Source: Chryseobacterium sp. MYb264 (GTDB lineage: Bacteria > Bacteroidota > Bacteroidia > Flavobacteriales > Weeksellaceae). From it: a DNA stretch of 64,000 bases. The notes under the pieces were generated by a model. It was given only the letters and a program-made list of their open reading frames with translations. It was not told the DNA's origin and did no database searches. Of the stretch, positions 8,574 to 18,500 are shown in pieces; the first letter of the stretch is position 1; the number at the start of each line of letters is the position of its first letter. The stretch covers positions 5,084,001 to 5,148,000 of the forward strand of contig NZ_CP142422.1 of the NCBI RefSeq assembly GCF_035974275.1, in the 5' to 3' direction. The position numbers and the translations under genes are program-made.

Positions 8574-8607
8574 AAAAGTTTATTATATTTGGTTTTATTA
8601 AACTTTT
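8574..8607. promoter_or_regulatory. Inverted repeat bracketing the regulator's promoter, candidate Lrp operator
   Basis: Arms AAAAGTTTA (8574-8582) and TAAACTTTT (8599-8607) are perfectly complementary with a 16-nt spacer. The spacer contains the TATATTTG promoter box (8584-8591). A protein bound here would cover the promoter of the Lrp/AsnC gene, and the site also lies about 100 nt upstream of the divergent lyase. Autoregulation is an inference. Confidence 0.45.
8584..8591 (+). promoter_or_regulatory. TAnnTTTG promoter box (TATATTTG) of the Lrp/AsnC regulator
   Basis: Exact -7 consensus, 32 nt upstream of the ATG at 8623. Confidence 0.6.
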
Positions 8608-8622
8608 ACCAAAAAATGATCT

Positions 8623-9081
8623 ATGAACCTTGACAAAACTGATAAAAAACTGCTCCTTTTTTTACAGGAAGATTCCAAACAAACGACCAAAGAGCTCTCT
8701 TACAAGCTTGGTCTTTCAGTAACCGCTGTTTATGAGCGTATCCGGAAACTTGAAAATACAGGAGTGATTTCCAAATATGTTGTGTTGTTGGATAAAAATA
8801 AAATAGAGAAAAATTTTGTGGTTTTATGCCACGTCAAACTTAGTCAGCATAAAAAAGAATATGTGTTGCGGTTTGAAAGGGAGGTTATAGATCTGCAGGA
8901 GGTGACCGAGTGTTTCCATGTAAGCGGCGACTATGATTATATTCTTAAAATATGTGTAAAAGACATGGCAGATTACCGAAATTTTATGCTGACAAAACTC
9001 ACAACTTTACAGCATGTTGTAAGCACCCATAGCTCGTTTATGATCTATGAGGTGAAAAATACAACATCCATTTCTTTATAG
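8623..9081 (+). CDS. Lrp/AsnC family transcriptional regulator
   Basis: 152 residues, the usual size. An N-terminal AsnC-type winged helix-turn-helix (about 4-60) includes LDKTDKKLLLFLQEDS and LGLSVTAVYERIRKLENTGVI, close to the family consensus. The C-terminal RAM/AsnC effector domain (about 65-150) has FHVSGDYDYILKICVKDMADY, the typical ligand and oligomer region. Members form octamers and sense amino acids. It is transcribed away from the PLP sulfur-amino-acid enzyme across a 147-bp gap with an inverted repeat, so it probably controls that gene and itself in response to methionine or a related amino acid. Confidence 0.92.
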   Translation: MNLDKTDKKLLLFLQEDSKQTTKELSYKLGLSVTAVYERIRKLENTGVISKYVVLLDKNKIEKNFVVLCHVKLSQHKKEYVLRFEREVIDLQEVTECFHVSGDYDYILKICVKDMADYRNFMLTKLTTLQHVVSTHSSFMIYEVKNTTSISL

Positions 9082-9087
9082 ATTAAA

Positions 9088-10119
9088 TTAGACGAGAACT
9101 CCATTTTTAGAGGGTATAGCTTCCGGAATTTCGGTTTCACCTGCCATCTGAAGCAAATCTATTTCAATGGTGCGGCAAATGGAAAGCATAGGTACGTCGA
9201 ACATTAATCCCGCAAACGGATTTTCTGAATAATCACCAACCAGCTCCATAATGATATAGATCCATCCTATGATGATACAGAATGGAATAGACGTCCAGAT
9301 TCCCCAATCACCTAATTTTTCAAATTCATTCACCAAACCCAACGGGAGCAACATGATGAACAGAACATTGAAAATAAAGGCGGTACTGGCAAACTGTCTA
9401 GGGGAAGGAAACTTTTTAATTCTCTCTGCCTGCCCCTGGAAACCGTAAAATTCATTAAGGGCGGTCTGTAGTTGCATTTGATTGAAATCGGTAATGGAAT
9501 CAATGTTTTTAAGATCATTAATGTCCTTGGCCTGTTGGGAAATAAGATAGGTTGCAAAATTCTTATAATGGGACTTCAGCTGTACTTCCTCTTCGGAAAG
9601 ATATTTATTTAAAAATAAAGAAGTTCTGCTGTAATCAGGAAAACCCGCCTTGATTAATCGGTTTCTTCTTTGATTAATCGTGTGCTGGTGTTCTTCTTCC
9701 GCGCTGATATGTTCCCATTCCGTCGGAATCAGCAGTTGCTCGCGGAACGCGTACAGCCAAGCAATATGACGGTAAACAATCTTCTTCTTTCTGTCTTCAA
9801 GATCAAATGTTCCTATGTTTTCATTGTGTGTATTAAAAGCATAGATCATAGAGGCAAAAGACCGGCTTGAATTTACAATTCCACCCCAGATTTTTCTGGC
9901 TTCCCAGAGCCTGTCATAGGCCTGATTGTTTTTAAAACCGACAAGAAAGGCTTCGGCAGTACCAATTAAAGCTACAGGAACCCAAGGGATGGTCATCCAT
10001 TGCCAGTGAAAGAAGTGAAATAAAATAACGATCAGGGTACACCATAACGAGATCCAGATTAAATGAACTCCGGATAAGTTAAGAACCTGTCTGTAATTGA
10101 AGTATTTTGTTGTGATCAT
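9088..10119 (-). CDS. Bestrophin-family (UPF0187/YneE) membrane channel protein
   Basis: 343 residues. The N-terminal part has two hydrophobic helices (about 18-60) followed by GFKNNQAYDRLWEARKIWGG, the signature of bacterial bestrophins. Two more helices lie near 240-290 (FIFNVLFIMLLPLGL and SIPFCIIIGWIYIIMEL), then GDYSENPFAGLMFDVPM, the conserved loop around the family's DxxxxNPF motif. Bacterial homologues form pentameric ion channels; animal ones conduct chloride, while some bacterial ones prefer cations. Length and motif order are complete. It is convergent with the Lrp gene, with only 6 bases between them, so their terminators must overlap coding sequence. Confidence 0.9.
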   Translation of the reverse strand: MITTKYFNYRQVLNLSGVHLIWISLWCTLIVILFHFFHWQWMTIPWVPVALIGTAEAFLVGFKNNQAYDRLWEARKIWGGIVNSSRSFASMIYAFNTHNENIGTFDLEDRKKKIVYRHIAWLYAFREQLLIPTEWEHISAEEEHQHTINQRRNRLIKAGFPDYSRTSLFLNKYLSEEEVQLKSHYKNFATYLISQQAKDINDLKNIDSITDFNQMQLQTALNEFYGFQGQAERIKKFPSPRQFASTAFIFNVLFIMLLPLGLVNEFEKLGDWGIWTSIPFCIIIGWIYIIMELVGDYSENPFAGLMFDVPMLSICRTIEIDLLQMAGETEIPEAIPSKNGVLV

Positions 10120-10309
10120 AATTTGTGTAACTATTAGGGGAAAACATCATAGGTTAGCAAAATAAATACCAATTATTTGCGGCTATTAAATGTACGTGTA
10201 ATTTCATAAAAAAAATAATCAAACCTATTAAAAATTAAGGGTTGATTATTTTAAGGTTATTATTGATAAAATATATTTCTAGATCATAATTTATCTTTTC
10301 ATTGTATAT

Positions 10310-10708
10310 TTAGGTATTTGTAGTCTTCGCCGGATGAAACTGATTGGAAGTATAGTAAAGATCTCTGAAATCATAATCCGTATCGTAGGATTTTTTTTCA
10401 GTCTGCAGTTGAGCTTCAGTGTCAAAATATTCATAGCTAAAATGTCTTCTTTTTGCACGTCTCTTACTGCAATGACAGTACAAATGATCGTGTTGAGCAT
10501 GCTCGGTAAGACTCATTATTTTTACTTCTGTATTTTCCAGTTTCAGCGCTTTTTCAAAAGTCTCCGGATCAAGGGTAAACCAGGGTTCGCCATGATAAAA
10601 AAAATGATCTGTAATATCATCATGGTCTCTGTATTTTTCTTCAGCGGGAGTTGCAGAATGATAGCCCTTACATTCTGTGCAGAATGCTACTTTGATTTTT
10701 ATCGACAT
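10310..10708 (-). CDS. Small Cys/His-rich protein of unknown function
   Basis: 132 residues, ATG at 10708. Contains FCTECKGYH (about 9-17) and YCHCSKRRAKRR (about 77-88), two Cys pairs that could bind zinc, with many His and acidic residues between. No signal peptide or membrane helix, so probably cytoplasmic. An overlapping + strand frame (10334-10723) exists, but its product is Cys/Phe/Met-rich with no ordinary protein character; the minus-strand reading has normal composition and a good start. Family not recognised. Confidence 0.55.
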   Translation of the reverse strand: MSIKIKVAFCTECKGYHSATPAEEKYRDHDDITDHFFYHGEPWFTLDPETFEKALKLENTEVKIMSLTEHAQHDHLYCHCSKRRAKRRHFSYEYFDTEAQLQTEKKSYDTDYDFRDLYYTSNQFHPAKTTNT

Positions 10709-10860
10709 AATATTATGATTTAAAAGTGTGCTTAGTGTATATCAGAAGTTATGCCACAATGATCTTTTATCACCTTATTTTTGGATTTTTAAAGATCGGG
10801 TTCCTAATGACAGTTTCTGTAAAATGCTGTTTTTATGAAAAATAAAAATGGGATCATCTG

Positions 10861-10898
10861 AAAAAAAAAATCAGAATAGAAAATTTCCTATTCTGATT
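10861..10898 (-). terminator. Terminator of the fused E1 dehydrogenase gene
   Basis: Arms AATCAGAATAG (10869-10879) and CTATTCTGATT (10888-10898). On the minus strand the hairpin is followed by a run of about ten T, about 50 nt after the stop. Confidence 0.85.
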
Positions 10899-10949
10899 AA
10901 ATTATATTTGAACCTATCGATTTTGATTCGTTGTATGTTTTGTCTTGAA

Positions 10950-13022
10950 TTAATAGTTCAGCATTTCTTCAATTTTGGCACTCAGTTTTTCTGCGTTTGG
11001 AAGCATTTCCTTTTCCAAAACCAAGTTGATCGGGACAGCGGGAGTGTCTAAAGACCCCATGGTTTCAACCGGAGCGTCTAAATATTGAAAGCAATTTCTA
11101 GAAATACGGTGTGCAAAAGCTTCTGCGAAGGAATTGTTAAGCTGCTCTTCTGTTAAAACAATACATTTTCCGTGTGCTTTTACTCTTTCGAAAACCAATG
11201 CTTCATCCAACGGAATTAATGTTCTCAGATCAATGACCTCAATTCTCCCGTTAAATTTTTTTGCTGCTTCTTTAGCCCAATATACACCCATTCCGTAAGT
11301 AACAACCAATAGTGTTCTGCCTTTTTCGGTCTCATTTTGATCTGCTTCAATAATCACTTTTCCTTTTCCGAAAGGTAAAATGTAGTTTTCTGCCGGTTCA
11401 ATGGTTTTTGCATCTTCGGTTCCCGGAACCTTACTCCAGTAAAGACCTTTGTGCTCCAGCATAACTACTGGATTCGGATCGTAATAAGCAGCTTTCAGTA
11501 AGCCTTTGAAATCTGCGGCATTGCTTGGGTAAGCAATTTTTATTCCTTTAATATTCGCCAAAATACTTTCCACACTCCCGCTGTGGTAAGGTCCACCCCC
11601 TCCGTAAGCTCCAATCGGAACACGGATAATATTACTCACAGGGAATTTTCCCTGACTTAAATAATTTGATTTCGAAATCTCGGTAATCAGCTGATTGATG
11701 CCCGGATAAATATAGTCGGCAAACTGAACTTCAACAATAGGTTTTAACCCCACGGCGCTCATTCCTGCTGTGGAACCAATAATATAAGCTTCCTGAATCG
11801 CTGTATTGAAAACCCTTTTGCTTCCGAATTTTTTACCTAATGTTACTGTTTCACGGAATACACCTCCAATTCGTTCTCCGACATCCTGTCCGTATAATAG
11901 GGCTTCGGGATGCTTCCACATCAGTTCCTGAATCGCATGAATGGCAGCGTCCACCATCACGATTTTTTCTCCGCCTTCAGGCTCACGGTCTCCGGTTTCT
12001 TCTGTAATTGGAGTGGCCGCAAAAACGTGATTCATGACCGTTTCAGGTTTAGGGTCCTCCGCATTTTGGGCTCTTTCGAAGGCTTCTTCGGCTTCAAGTC
12101 TCGCTTTTTTGGTAATCTGCTTTAGCAACTCTTCATCAGCACCGGTTTCAAGTAATTGTTTTCTGAGGATTTCCCCCGGATCTTTCGCTCTGTGTTTATT
12201 TAAATCTTCCTCATCTCTGTAGAACTCTCTTCTTACTCCCGAAGTGTGATGACCGATGAGAACCGTTTTCGCACAAACCACTAAAGGTTTTCTTTCGGAT
12301 CTAACAAAGTCAAAAGCCTTTTTCATTGCTTCGTAGCTTTCGGTAAAATCAGTTCCGTCTACTCTCATTCTGCCTAATCCGGTAAATCCGGCAACAAAAT
12401 CATAAGCGTCACAAGTTCTGGCTTCTTCTTTGGTTACAGAGATTCCCCATTCATTGTCCTGAACAAGAAAAATAATGGGAAGCTGATGGAGAGCGGCGAA
12501 TTGTAAGGCTTCACTCACTTCACCTTCAGTGACTGAATTATCTCCTAAACTACAAACAACGACCGGGTTGTTTTCAAATTGCTGTAATTCAAAATCCTGA
12601 ATGTATTTGATTCCCTGTGCAACTCCTGTTGTAGGAATGGTTTGCATTCCTGTTGCAGAACTCTGGTGAATGATCTTTGGTTTATTTTCATCCCTGCTTG
12701 AAGGGTGGGAATAATACGACCTGCCTCCAGAAAAAGGATCTTCGGCTTTTGCCAGTAACTGCAGCATTAATTGATAAGGCTCGAAACCCATTCCCAAAAG
12801 AATACTTTCATCTCTGTAATATGGGGAAATCCAGTCTTCCTTTTTTAATTGGTAAGCGGTAGCCAGCTGTATCGCCTCATGACCTCGTGACGTGCTATGA
12901 ACATATTTACAAACATTTCTGTTTTCTTCATAAATATCTGCCATCGCTTTGGCAAGCATCATGTGATTATAAGCCTTTATTAATAGATCCTGAGAAACTT
13001 TTTCGTGCAGTGTATTTTCCAT
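10950..13022 (-). CDS. Fused E1 alpha-beta of a 2-oxoacid dehydrogenase complex (branched-chain type)
   Basis: 690 residues from the ATG at 13022; an earlier start at 13085 would add an implausible hydrophobic 21-residue tail overlapping the upstream terminator. Residues about 1-330 are the thiamine-diphosphate E1 alpha part, with the TPP motif beginning GDNSVTEGE (about 160) and ending near LVQDN. Residues about 350-690 are the E1 beta transketolase-like part, with EALLYGQDVGE, PIGAYGGGGPYHSG and a C-terminal VPINLVLEKE. The single-chain layout is usual in Bacteroidetes and suggests oxidative decarboxylation of branched-chain 2-oxoacids for acyl-CoA and iso-fatty-acid synthesis. The E2 and E3 genes are not nearby. 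Substrate choice over pyruvate is an inference. Confidence 0.88.
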   Translation of the reverse strand: MENTLHEKVSQDLLIKAYNHMMLAKAMADIYEENRNVCKYVHSTSRGHEAIQLATAYQLKKEDWISPYYRDESILLGMGFEPYQLMLQLLAKAEDPFSGGRSYYSHPSSRDENKPKIIHQSSATGMQTIPTTGVAQGIKYIQDFELQQFENNPVVVCSLGDNSVTEGEVSEALQFAALHQLPIIFLVQDNEWGISVTKEEARTCDAYDFVAGFTGLGRMRVDGTDFTESYEAMKKAFDFVRSERKPLVVCAKTVLIGHHTSGVRREFYRDEEDLNKHRAKDPGEILRKQLLETGADEELLKQITKKARLEAEEAFERAQNAEDPKPETVMNHVFAATPITEETGDREPEGGEKIVMVDAAIHAIQELMWKHPEALLYGQDVGERIGGVFRETVTLGKKFGSKRVFNTAIQEAYIIGSTAGMSAVGLKPIVEVQFADYIYPGINQLITEISKSNYLSQGKFPVSNIIRVPIGAYGGGGPYHSGSVESILANIKGIKIAYPSNAADFKGLLKAAYYDPNPVVMLEHKGLYWSKVPGTEDAKTIEPAENYILPFGKGKVIIEADQNETEKGRTLLVVTYGMGVYWAKEAAKKFNGRIEVIDLRTLIPLDEALVFERVKAHGKCIVLTEEQLNNSFAEAFAHRISRNCFQYLDAPVETMGSLDTPAVPINLVLEKEMLPNAEKLSAKIEEMLNY

Positions 13023-13040
13023 AGAAGACAAATATACATA

Positions 13041-13075
13041 AAAAAACAAAACACTAACGAGTGTTAGTGTTTTGT
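13041..13075 (-). terminator. Terminator of the secreted subtilase gene
   Basis: Perfect 13-bp arms (13046-13058 and 13063-13075) with a 4-nt loop. On the minus strand a run of six T follows. Located 32 nt after the subtilase stop and immediately upstream of the E1 start. Confidence 0.85.
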
Positions 13076-13106
13076 GTTGATTCATTTATTAATCAAGCAT
13101 TTAAAC

Positions 13107-15242
13107 TTATTCCTTGATTACTTTTTTAGTGATCACATTATTCCCGGATTTCACCTCGATGATATAGATTCCTTTAACGTAAGTTGATAAATCTACGCTG
13201 GTATCACCATTAATTACTCCGCTCTGTAATTTTTTACCTGTTAAATCATACACATTAAATGTAGATTTTGCAGGTGCTTTTAATACTTTTACAAGATCTT
13301 TGGTAATGGTTGGAGCTACAATAATACCGCTATCTTTTACCGTTTCACCCGTTGCCAAAACCTCCTGAGTATAGCCTGTCGCAATAATTGAATAGTTTTG
13401 AGGGGCATTGGCCCCAGAACTATTTTTCAAAGTACCTTTGTTGCTAATTTCAATTCTGTATGATCTTCCTGCTACCGGTGTATCTATGACAACCTGCTCA
13501 ATATTATCTACTGTATTGTCGCCTTTTGTAGCGGCAGCAGTAGGGTTAAGTGGATTAAGCTTCCATGGTTGGTAAACAACGTTAGTTTCCGTGTCAACTA
13601 TTCTTAAATCTAAGTCATTTATTAATCTGGATGATCTGTTATTGTAAACATCATCATAGGTTAGGTTGTCTGGAATTACATATGCCGGATCAATCCAGGA
13701 AATAGTAACTTTTAATGGTTCTGTTCCGGAAGCGATTAAGGTTTTTTGGTTTGAGGTTCCACTTGTCAAAGTTTCATCATTAAATAAGATTGTATTATTC
13801 GATTTTCCAACCAAAAGCTCTGCCCCTTTTTTAGCGTTGATAAACCCCCAGCCGTACCATGCATCAGGACCTACAGTTCCTGCCTCTGAAGCTGAATGCG
13901 CCATCAATGTCTTAGCTGCAGCAGCGTTCATATCTGCGTTATTAAACATTGATTTGTATATTTGCATCCAGAGTCCGATAATACCTGTTACCTGCGGTGC
14001 TGACATAGAAGTTCCGCTGTCAATTTGCCAGTCTGTACTTCCTATAGTGTCTTCTTCGGTTGATGCCATCCAGATATCTGTACCTGGAGCCGAGATATCC
14101 GGTTTAATACCTCCATCGTCTCTTGGACCTGCGCTACTGTAACCAGATCTTACAACATCCGTTGAAGCTGTATATCTGTGACTATTGGTTGTGATGATAT
14201 TTGTTGCACCTACAACAATAATGTTTTTAGCTAAAGAACCAGGTCCGATACAATCTCCACCATTACCACAGTTTGTTGTAGGAAGGACATCTGTTGTAGT
14301 AAATTGAACTAGGGCTCCATTTTCATTTTGGTAATATTTAGGGAAATTTTCAGTGCCAGGATAAGTAGGGCCAAAACCAAAATAATTACCTGCAGATTTT
14401 ACAATAACATTCGTTGGATTACTGTATACAATATTATCATAGTTTTGATCATTCGGGAAATAAGTACCTTGAAAATCAAAAGATTCACTCGGTTCTGTAG
14501 CAGTAGCAGGATAATAGTCTCCATTCCAAACCCAAGCATTTTCTCCAGATACAGTAGCTACATCCCATCCTGCATTATTTCCGTAAGAGTGATTAGATAT
14601 TTTTGGCTGAGCTATAAGGATTTTTTGATATACATTGCTAACAGCTGTATTTCCTGGTAATATTGTGTTGGCAAATCGATAAGAATCCATTGTGGAATTT
14701 AATGCAATTCCCATTGCATTTCCACTAATAGTTGTTCCTCCACCTGTCGCGGTTAAAGGGGATGATTTGGCCCCTATAATACTTGCAACACCGGTAGCAT
14801 GTCCGCTGTAAACATTGGTTGCTGTCTCTTTATTTGAAATCCTGCCTGAAGTATTATTAAATGCTTCGTGTGCAGCATAAATTCTTCCTCCGTCAAATAT
14901 GGTATAAAGTATTCCTTCTCCGTTGAAAGCTCCAGTTAGTCCACTAACTCCGCCTGCTGTTGTTAAGGCATCTACATTATTATTTGAGATCTGATTCTGG
15001 TCATCCGCTTTGTAGAAATAAGGCTTATTGCGGAAAAAGCCGGCAAGATTTTCTCTTTTTTCTGCGATCTCTTTTAATACTTCCGGAGATCTGTTGCTTC
15101 CGTAATGCTTTGCAACATAGGAATCAAACTTCTTACTGTTTTCAGTGTTTTGTTTTTCAAACTCTCTCTTTAACGCATCATTATTTTGTGCACTTAATAG
15201 CGTAATGGCTAAAGTGCTAACCAAAAGTAAACATTTCTTCAT
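13107..15242 (-). CDS. S8 subtilisin-like serine protease with T9SS type A sorting domain
   Basis: 711 residues from the ATG at 15242, which begins a clean signal peptide (MKKCLLLVSTLAITLLSAQ); the upstream in-frame ATG at 15272 only lengthens it. The S8 triad is visible: Asp in TIFDGGRI (about 117), His in YSGHATGVAS (about 148) and Ser in DSGTSMSAPQVTG (about 410), with the oxyanion Asn region near SAGNYFGFG. A jelly-roll P-domain-like section follows (about 480-620). The last 70 residues, with FNVYDLTGKKLQSG and GIYIIEVKSG, are a T9SS sorting domain that sends the protein across the outer membrane. Role: extracellular protein degradation. A strong terminator follows. Confidence 0.92.
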   Translation of the reverse strand: MKKCLLLVSTLAITLLSAQNNDALKREFEKQNTENSKKFDSYVAKHYGSNRSPEVLKEIAEKRENLAGFFRNKPYFYKADDQNQISNNNVDALTTAGGVSGLTGAFNGEGILYTIFDGGRIYAAHEAFNNTSGRISNKETATNVYSGHATGVASIIGAKSSPLTATGGGTTISGNAMGIALNSTMDSYRFANTILPGNTAVSNVYQKILIAQPKISNHSYGNNAGWDVATVSGENAWVWNGDYYPATATEPSESFDFQGTYFPNDQNYDNIVYSNPTNVIVKSAGNYFGFGPTYPGTENFPKYYQNENGALVQFTTTDVLPTTNCGNGGDCIGPGSLAKNIIVVGATNIITTNSHRYTASTDVVRSGYSSAGPRDDGGIKPDISAPGTDIWMASTEEDTIGSTDWQIDSGTSMSAPQVTGIIGLWMQIYKSMFNNADMNAAAAKTLMAHSASEAGTVGPDAWYGWGFINAKKGAELLVGKSNNTILFNDETLTSGTSNQKTLIASGTEPLKVTISWIDPAYVIPDNLTYDDVYNNRSSRLINDLDLRIVDTETNVVYQPWKLNPLNPTAAATKGDNTVDNIEQVVIDTPVAGRSYRIEISNKGTLKNSSGANAPQNYSIIATGYTQEVLATGETVKDSGIIVAPTITKDLVKVLKAPAKSTFNVYDLTGKKLQSGVINGDTSVDLSTYVKGIYIIEVKSGNNVITKKVIKE

Positions 15243-15465
15243 GATATATAAATAATTTAAAATAAAATTCACGTCAAATATATGTAAAGAAAATAATTTA
15301 TAATGTATTAAACTGTTAAAATAATCTAAAAGAGGAAATTTAATTCTTGATCTTCTGTTAAAAATAGAAAATTGTAAATGATGTTAAAAAAAGTAGTTAA
15401 ATTATGAAGTTGGAAAAAGTGAATTATCACTGTAGCAGATATACAGATTAATATAAAAAATTAAG

Positions 15466-15473
15466 TAACTTTA
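15466..15473 (+). promoter_or_regulatory. Degenerate promoter box (TAACTTTA) of dnaE
   Basis: Seven of eight positions fit TAnnTTTG, about 35 nt upstream of the dnaE ATG. A weaker match than the others in this window. Confidence 0.35.
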
Positions 15474-15507
15474 CATTCTCTTTTTTAATAAAAGCTAGAA
15501 AAAATAC

Positions 15508-18500
15508 ATGTATTTAGTTTTTGACACAGAAACCACGGGTTTACCAAAGAATTTCAATGCTCCGCTTTCAGACTCAGACAACTGGCCAAGAATGGTTCAG
15601 ATTGCATGGCAATTGCATGATGATGATGGAACTTTAATTGAAAATCAGGATTATATTATAAAACCGGAAGGATACGATATTCCTTTCAATGCTGCGAGAA
15701 TTCACGGGATTACAACGAAGATTGCGAATGAAGAAGGTCGCGATCTTGAGGAAATTTTACATGAATTTGCTAAAGTTCTAGATAGAGTAAGGGTTGTTTC
15801 CGGTCACAATGTTGAGTTTGATTACAATATCGTCGGTGCCGAATTTTACAGAAAAAATATCACAGACAATCTTCAGGAAAAGCCAAGAGCCGATACAATG
15901 ATTCTGGGAACAGATTACTGTAAGCTTGGTGGTGGAAGAGGAGGTAGGTACAAGTCTCCGAAATTGGAAGAGTTGTACGAAAAATTATACGGTCATAAGT
16001 TTGATGAAGCTCATAACGCGGCGGCGGACGTAAATGCAACGGCTCAGGTTTTTTTCGAAATGATGAGAATCGGTATTATTCCTGCGGAAGTTCTAAAAAC
16101 TTCGGAAGATCAGCTGGCGTACTTTAAAACGCTTCATCCGGATCCGATAAAGCCTTTCAATATTGTTATCAGAAGGCAGGTTGCAGATTTCAATAATAAG
16201 AAAAAGCAAGCCGATGTTGGAAGTATTGATGATATTGATCTTGGAAGATATTTCAATTTTGATAATAAAAGTGTTTTTTCAACTTTAACGGCAACTTCAA
16301 GCATTAATGATTTAATTAAAAAAGCTTCAGACGATAATTTTCCAGCTGTCGGAATGGTAGATTTGGGAAATATGATGGGAGCTTTCAAATTTGTTTCTGC
16401 AGTTGAAGGGGCGAACGGAGATCGTGCCAAAAAACATAAAGAATATTTAGCAAAAAAGCAGGAAGCGGAAGAAAACGGAGAAAAATTTAATGAAGAAGAA
16501 CCCGTTTCAGATCCATTAATTCCTGTTGTTGGTTGTGAATTTTATATTTCAGATCGATACGAACAAAAACAGTTTACCAAAGATGATCCGGACAGAAGAA
16601 CGCAGGTTGTTTTGTTGGCTAAAGATTTTGAAGGCTATAAAAATTTAGCAAAACTTTCAAGTATTGGTTTTCTGAAAGGCTTTTACTTTGGAGTTCCAAG
16701 GATCAGCCGTGAGGTGATTGCAGAATATAAAGAGGGTTTAATTGCTTTGACGTCAGGGATTCATGGAGATATTCCCGATGCGATTTTAAATACGGGTGAG
16801 CAAAAAGGGGAGGAACTTTTCAAATGGTGGAAAGATACTTTTGAAGATGATTTTTATGTTCAGATTCAAAATCATAAGCTACCGGAAGAAGAGCATTTAA
16901 ATGATGTTTTGTTGCATTTTGCAGATAAATATAATGTGAAAATTTTAGCACAAAATCAAACTTTTTATACAAGTAAAGATGATTCAAATATTCAGGATAT
17001 TGTAAGCTGTATCAAAGACGGTGAGAAGCTGACAACCCCTGTAGGAAAAGGCTTTGGAAAGAGAAGGGGATTGGCAACGGGAGAATATTACATTAAAAAT
17101 TCTCACGAAATTAAAGAAGCATTTTTGGCGTATCCAGATGCATTTGATGCGTATGAAGAATTTACTGCAAAGTTTAAACCTTATACTTTAAAGAGAGACG
17201 TTTTACTTCCAAAATTTGATATTCCAGAGGAATTTATTCACGCTGAAGATGAAGTTGATGGAGGAAAACGAGGTGAAATGGCTTACTTAACTCATTTGAC
17301 TTACGAAGGTGCCAAAAAAAGATATGAAGCCACAGGAATTACTCCCGAAATTAAAGAACGTCTTGATTTTGAACTGGAAGTTGTTGCCAATACAGGTTAT
17401 CCTGGCTATTTCTTGATTGTACAGGATTTCTGTAATGAGGCACGGAAAATGGGAGTTTGGGTTGGTCCGGGTCGTGGTTCTGCAGCGGGTTCTGCAGTTG
17501 CGTATTGCACGGGAATTACCAATGTTGACCCTATTAAATATGATCTCCTTTTTGAGAGATTTCTTAATCCGGAAAGGATTTCCATGCCCGATATTGATAT
17601 TGACTTCGATGATGAAGGTCGAGATAAGATTATCAAATGGGTGGTTGAGAAATACGGAAAAACTCAGGTGGCACAGATTATTACGTACTCGGTTTTGGGT
17701 GGAAAATCTGCGATTAAAGATGCCGGAAGGGTATTGGATCTTCCCATTCCTGATACAAATAATATTGCCAAGCTGATTCCTCCAAGTCCAGGGATGAATA
17801 TCGCGAAAGCTTTAGCAAAATATGATAAATTAAAACCGGAAGAACAGATGCTTGTTGATGAGATGAGATACGTTCTTAACAGTCCTGATGATGCCCGTCA
17901 CGGTGTTTTGGCAAGTGCTAAAAAAATGGAAGGCTGTATCCGAAATACCGGTATTCACGCCTGTGGGGTCATCATTACGCCTGAAGATGTGAGTAATCTG
18001 GTTCCGGTGACAATTGCTGCGAAAGATGCTGATATTCTGGTTTCTCAGTTTGATAACTCGGTGGCGGAAAGTGCAGGATTGCTGAAAATGGACTTCTTGG
18101 GTCTTAGAACGCTGACGATTATCAAGGATGCTTTAAAATTGGTTAAAGCACGTTATGGTTTAGATATCGATCCGGATTTAATTCCTCTTGATGATACCAA
18201 AACGTATCAGCTGTTTAAGGAAGGAAGGACGGTTGGGATTTTCCAGTATGAAAGTCCGGGGATGCAAAAGTACATGAGAGAACTGAAACCGACGGTTTTT
18301 GCCGATCTTATTGCAATGAATGCTCTTTACCGTCCGGGTCCGATTAAGTATATTCCAAATTTCATTAACAGGAAGCACGGAATTGAAGAAATTGTCTATG
18401 ACTTACCGGAAACCGAGGAGTATTTAAAGGAAACCTACGGAATTACCGTTTATCAGGAGCAGGTAATGCTGTTGTCTCAGAAATTGGCCAATTTTACGAA

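Noticed and set aside
10334..10723. A 129-residue + strand frame opposite the Cys/His-rich gene
   Set aside because: Its composition is rich in Phe, Ile and Met in a way typical of a frame opposite a real gene; the minus-strand frame is preferred.
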